A stretch of DNA of 33,843 bases from Treponema sp. (GTDB lineage: Bacteria > Spirochaetota > Spirochaetia > Treponematales > Treponemataceae). The stretch spans positions 1 to 33,843 of the forward strand of contig JAEENG010000017.1 of assembly GCA_016283615.1 (NCBI GenBank). Direction: 5' to 3'. The notes under the pieces were generated by a model. That model ran no database searches. It was not told the DNA's origin and saw only the letters and a program-made list of their open reading frames with translations. Below are positions 32,781 through 33,843 of the stretch, in pieces. Both the position numbers and the translations under genes were made by a program. Each line of letters begins with the position of its first letter. Within the stretch, counting starts at the first letter, position 1.

Positions 32781-33843
32781 AACAAAATTCAATTCAATTA
32801 AAAGCAGAAAGAATTCGTGACGTAATCCGTTACATCAGCCGTTTTAAAAATGCAACGGTCGTAATTTACATCGACGACAATATCATCGACTCGTCAATTT
32901 TTGCAAACCACATTCATGATATTTCTCTGATAAAAGAAGCCGGCTTAAAAGTTTTAATCGTGCCGGGTGCCCACCGCCGCATCGACGCAATGTTAAAAGA
33001 CAACAGAGTTGAATGGACACTTCAGAACGGAATCCGCGTAACTTCGTCCGAAGCAATGCCGTTAATCAAAACCGCCGCATTTGAAGTTGCAAATAATGTA
33101 ATGACAAGTCTGGCCGGCGAGCATTTAACTGCCGTAATCGGAAACTGGGTTCGTGCCCGCGGAAAAGGTGTCGTAAACGGAATCGATTATGGAACTGCCG
33201 GAGAAATCGATAAAATAGATGATCTGACTTTAAACACCGTTTTGAACGATGGAATTATTCCTATCTTTCCGTGCATCGGATGGAGCCTGAACGGAAAACC
33301 GTACAACATTTCTTCGATGCAGCTTGCCGCACAGCTTTCGATTCACATCAAGGCAGACAAATTATTTTTCCTCGTTCCGGACGCAGAACTTACTGACAGG
33401 TATTTTATAATTCCAAAAGACATCGGTTTGTCCCCGGAAGGAAACATCCCGGCAATGAACATACAGGAATTGAATTCATTTATTGAACTGAATTCCAGTC
33501 CGGCAAAAAAATTATCCAAAGCAGACCAGTCACTTTTTAGCCGCATTATTTCTATTCTTGAACTTTCGAGGTCCGCCTGCGAATCTGGAGTTTCGCGCTC
33601 GCATATTTTGAACGGCAGCATCGACGGAATTATCCCGTGCGAAATCTTCAGCAATCTTGGTTCGGGAACAATGATTTATTCAAACAATTACGGAAAGATC
33701 CGTGCAATGCGCCGCGAAGATATTCCGCAGGTAATGTCAGTTACACGCCCGTTCGTAGAAAACGGAATTCTTCTGCCAAAATCAGAAACATATCTGGAAA
33801 CCCATTTTAACGACTTTATCATTTCCGAAATCGACGGTTCTGT
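32777..33843 (+). CDS. argA: Amino-acid N-acetyltransferase (N-acetylglutamate synthase), partial, runs off the right edge
   Basis: MKQNSIQLKAERIRDVIRYISRFKNATVVIYIDDNIIDSSIFANHIHDISLIKEAGLKVLIVPGAHRRID...; AAK-like domain followed by the start of a GNAT domain (YGKIRAMRREDIPQVMSVTRPFVENGILLPKS); ATGA overlap with queH. Confidence 0.88.
   Translation, partial: MKQNSIQLKAERIRDVIRYISRFKNATVVIYIDDNIIDSSIFANHIHDISLIKEAGLKVLIVPGAHRRIDAMLKDNRVEWTLQNGIRVTSSEAMPLIKTAAFEVANNVMTSLAGEHLTAVIGNWVRARGKGVVNGIDYGTAGEIDKIDDLTLNTVLNDGIIPIFPCIGWSLNGKPYNISSMQLAAQLSIHIKADKLFFLVPDAELTDRYFIIPKDIGLSPEGNIPAMNIQELNSFIELNSSPAKKLSKADQSLFSRIISILELSRSACESGVSRSHILNGSIDGIIPCEIFSNLGSGTMIYSNNYGKIRAMRREDIPQVMSVTRPFVENGILLPKSETYLETHFNDFIISEIDGS

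Overview
A mostly housekeeping and metabolic chromosomal segment. Protein content looks like a host-associated or rumen-type Treponema (inference from protein families only: archaeal-type PheT, BspA/DUF285 lipoprotein, superoxide reductase, PFOR, pectin/xylan enzymes). Gene order: trkA(-, partial), coaX(+), a peptide-type ABC transporter dppAB(+), coaBC(-) embedded antisense inside the transporter locus, dppCDF(+), EamA exporter(-), hrpB(+), GH43(-), Big_5-pectinesterase(+), orphan adenine-specific DNA methylase(-), pyruvate:ferredoxin oxidoreductase(-), 2Fe-superoxide reductase(+), carB(-), a GC-rich non-coding repeat-like module next to a miniature KilA-N ORF(-), a BspA-like repeat lipoprotein(-), NUDIX(+), pheT(-), XRE regulator(-), yhbY(+), queH(+), argA(+, partial). 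No tRNA, rRNA or CRISPR array was recognised. The most interesting signals are: (1) a cassette-like region at 24.35-24.95 kb with an apparently internally deleted KilA-N gene, a perfect 24-bp palindrome at the putative deletion junction, a terminator-like hairpin just upstream of a full-consensus SD, and a GC-rich inverted-repeat tail; (2) several genes with a -10-like box 5-7 nt before the start codon and no SD, consistent with leaderless mRNAs; (3) a short palindromic motif family (ACTANCG...CGNTAGT) in hrpB, the methylase gene and the dppA-dppB junction; (4) a pheT terminator apparently encoded inside the convergent NUDIX CDS. All calls come from reading the sequence and the supplied translations; no searches were run.
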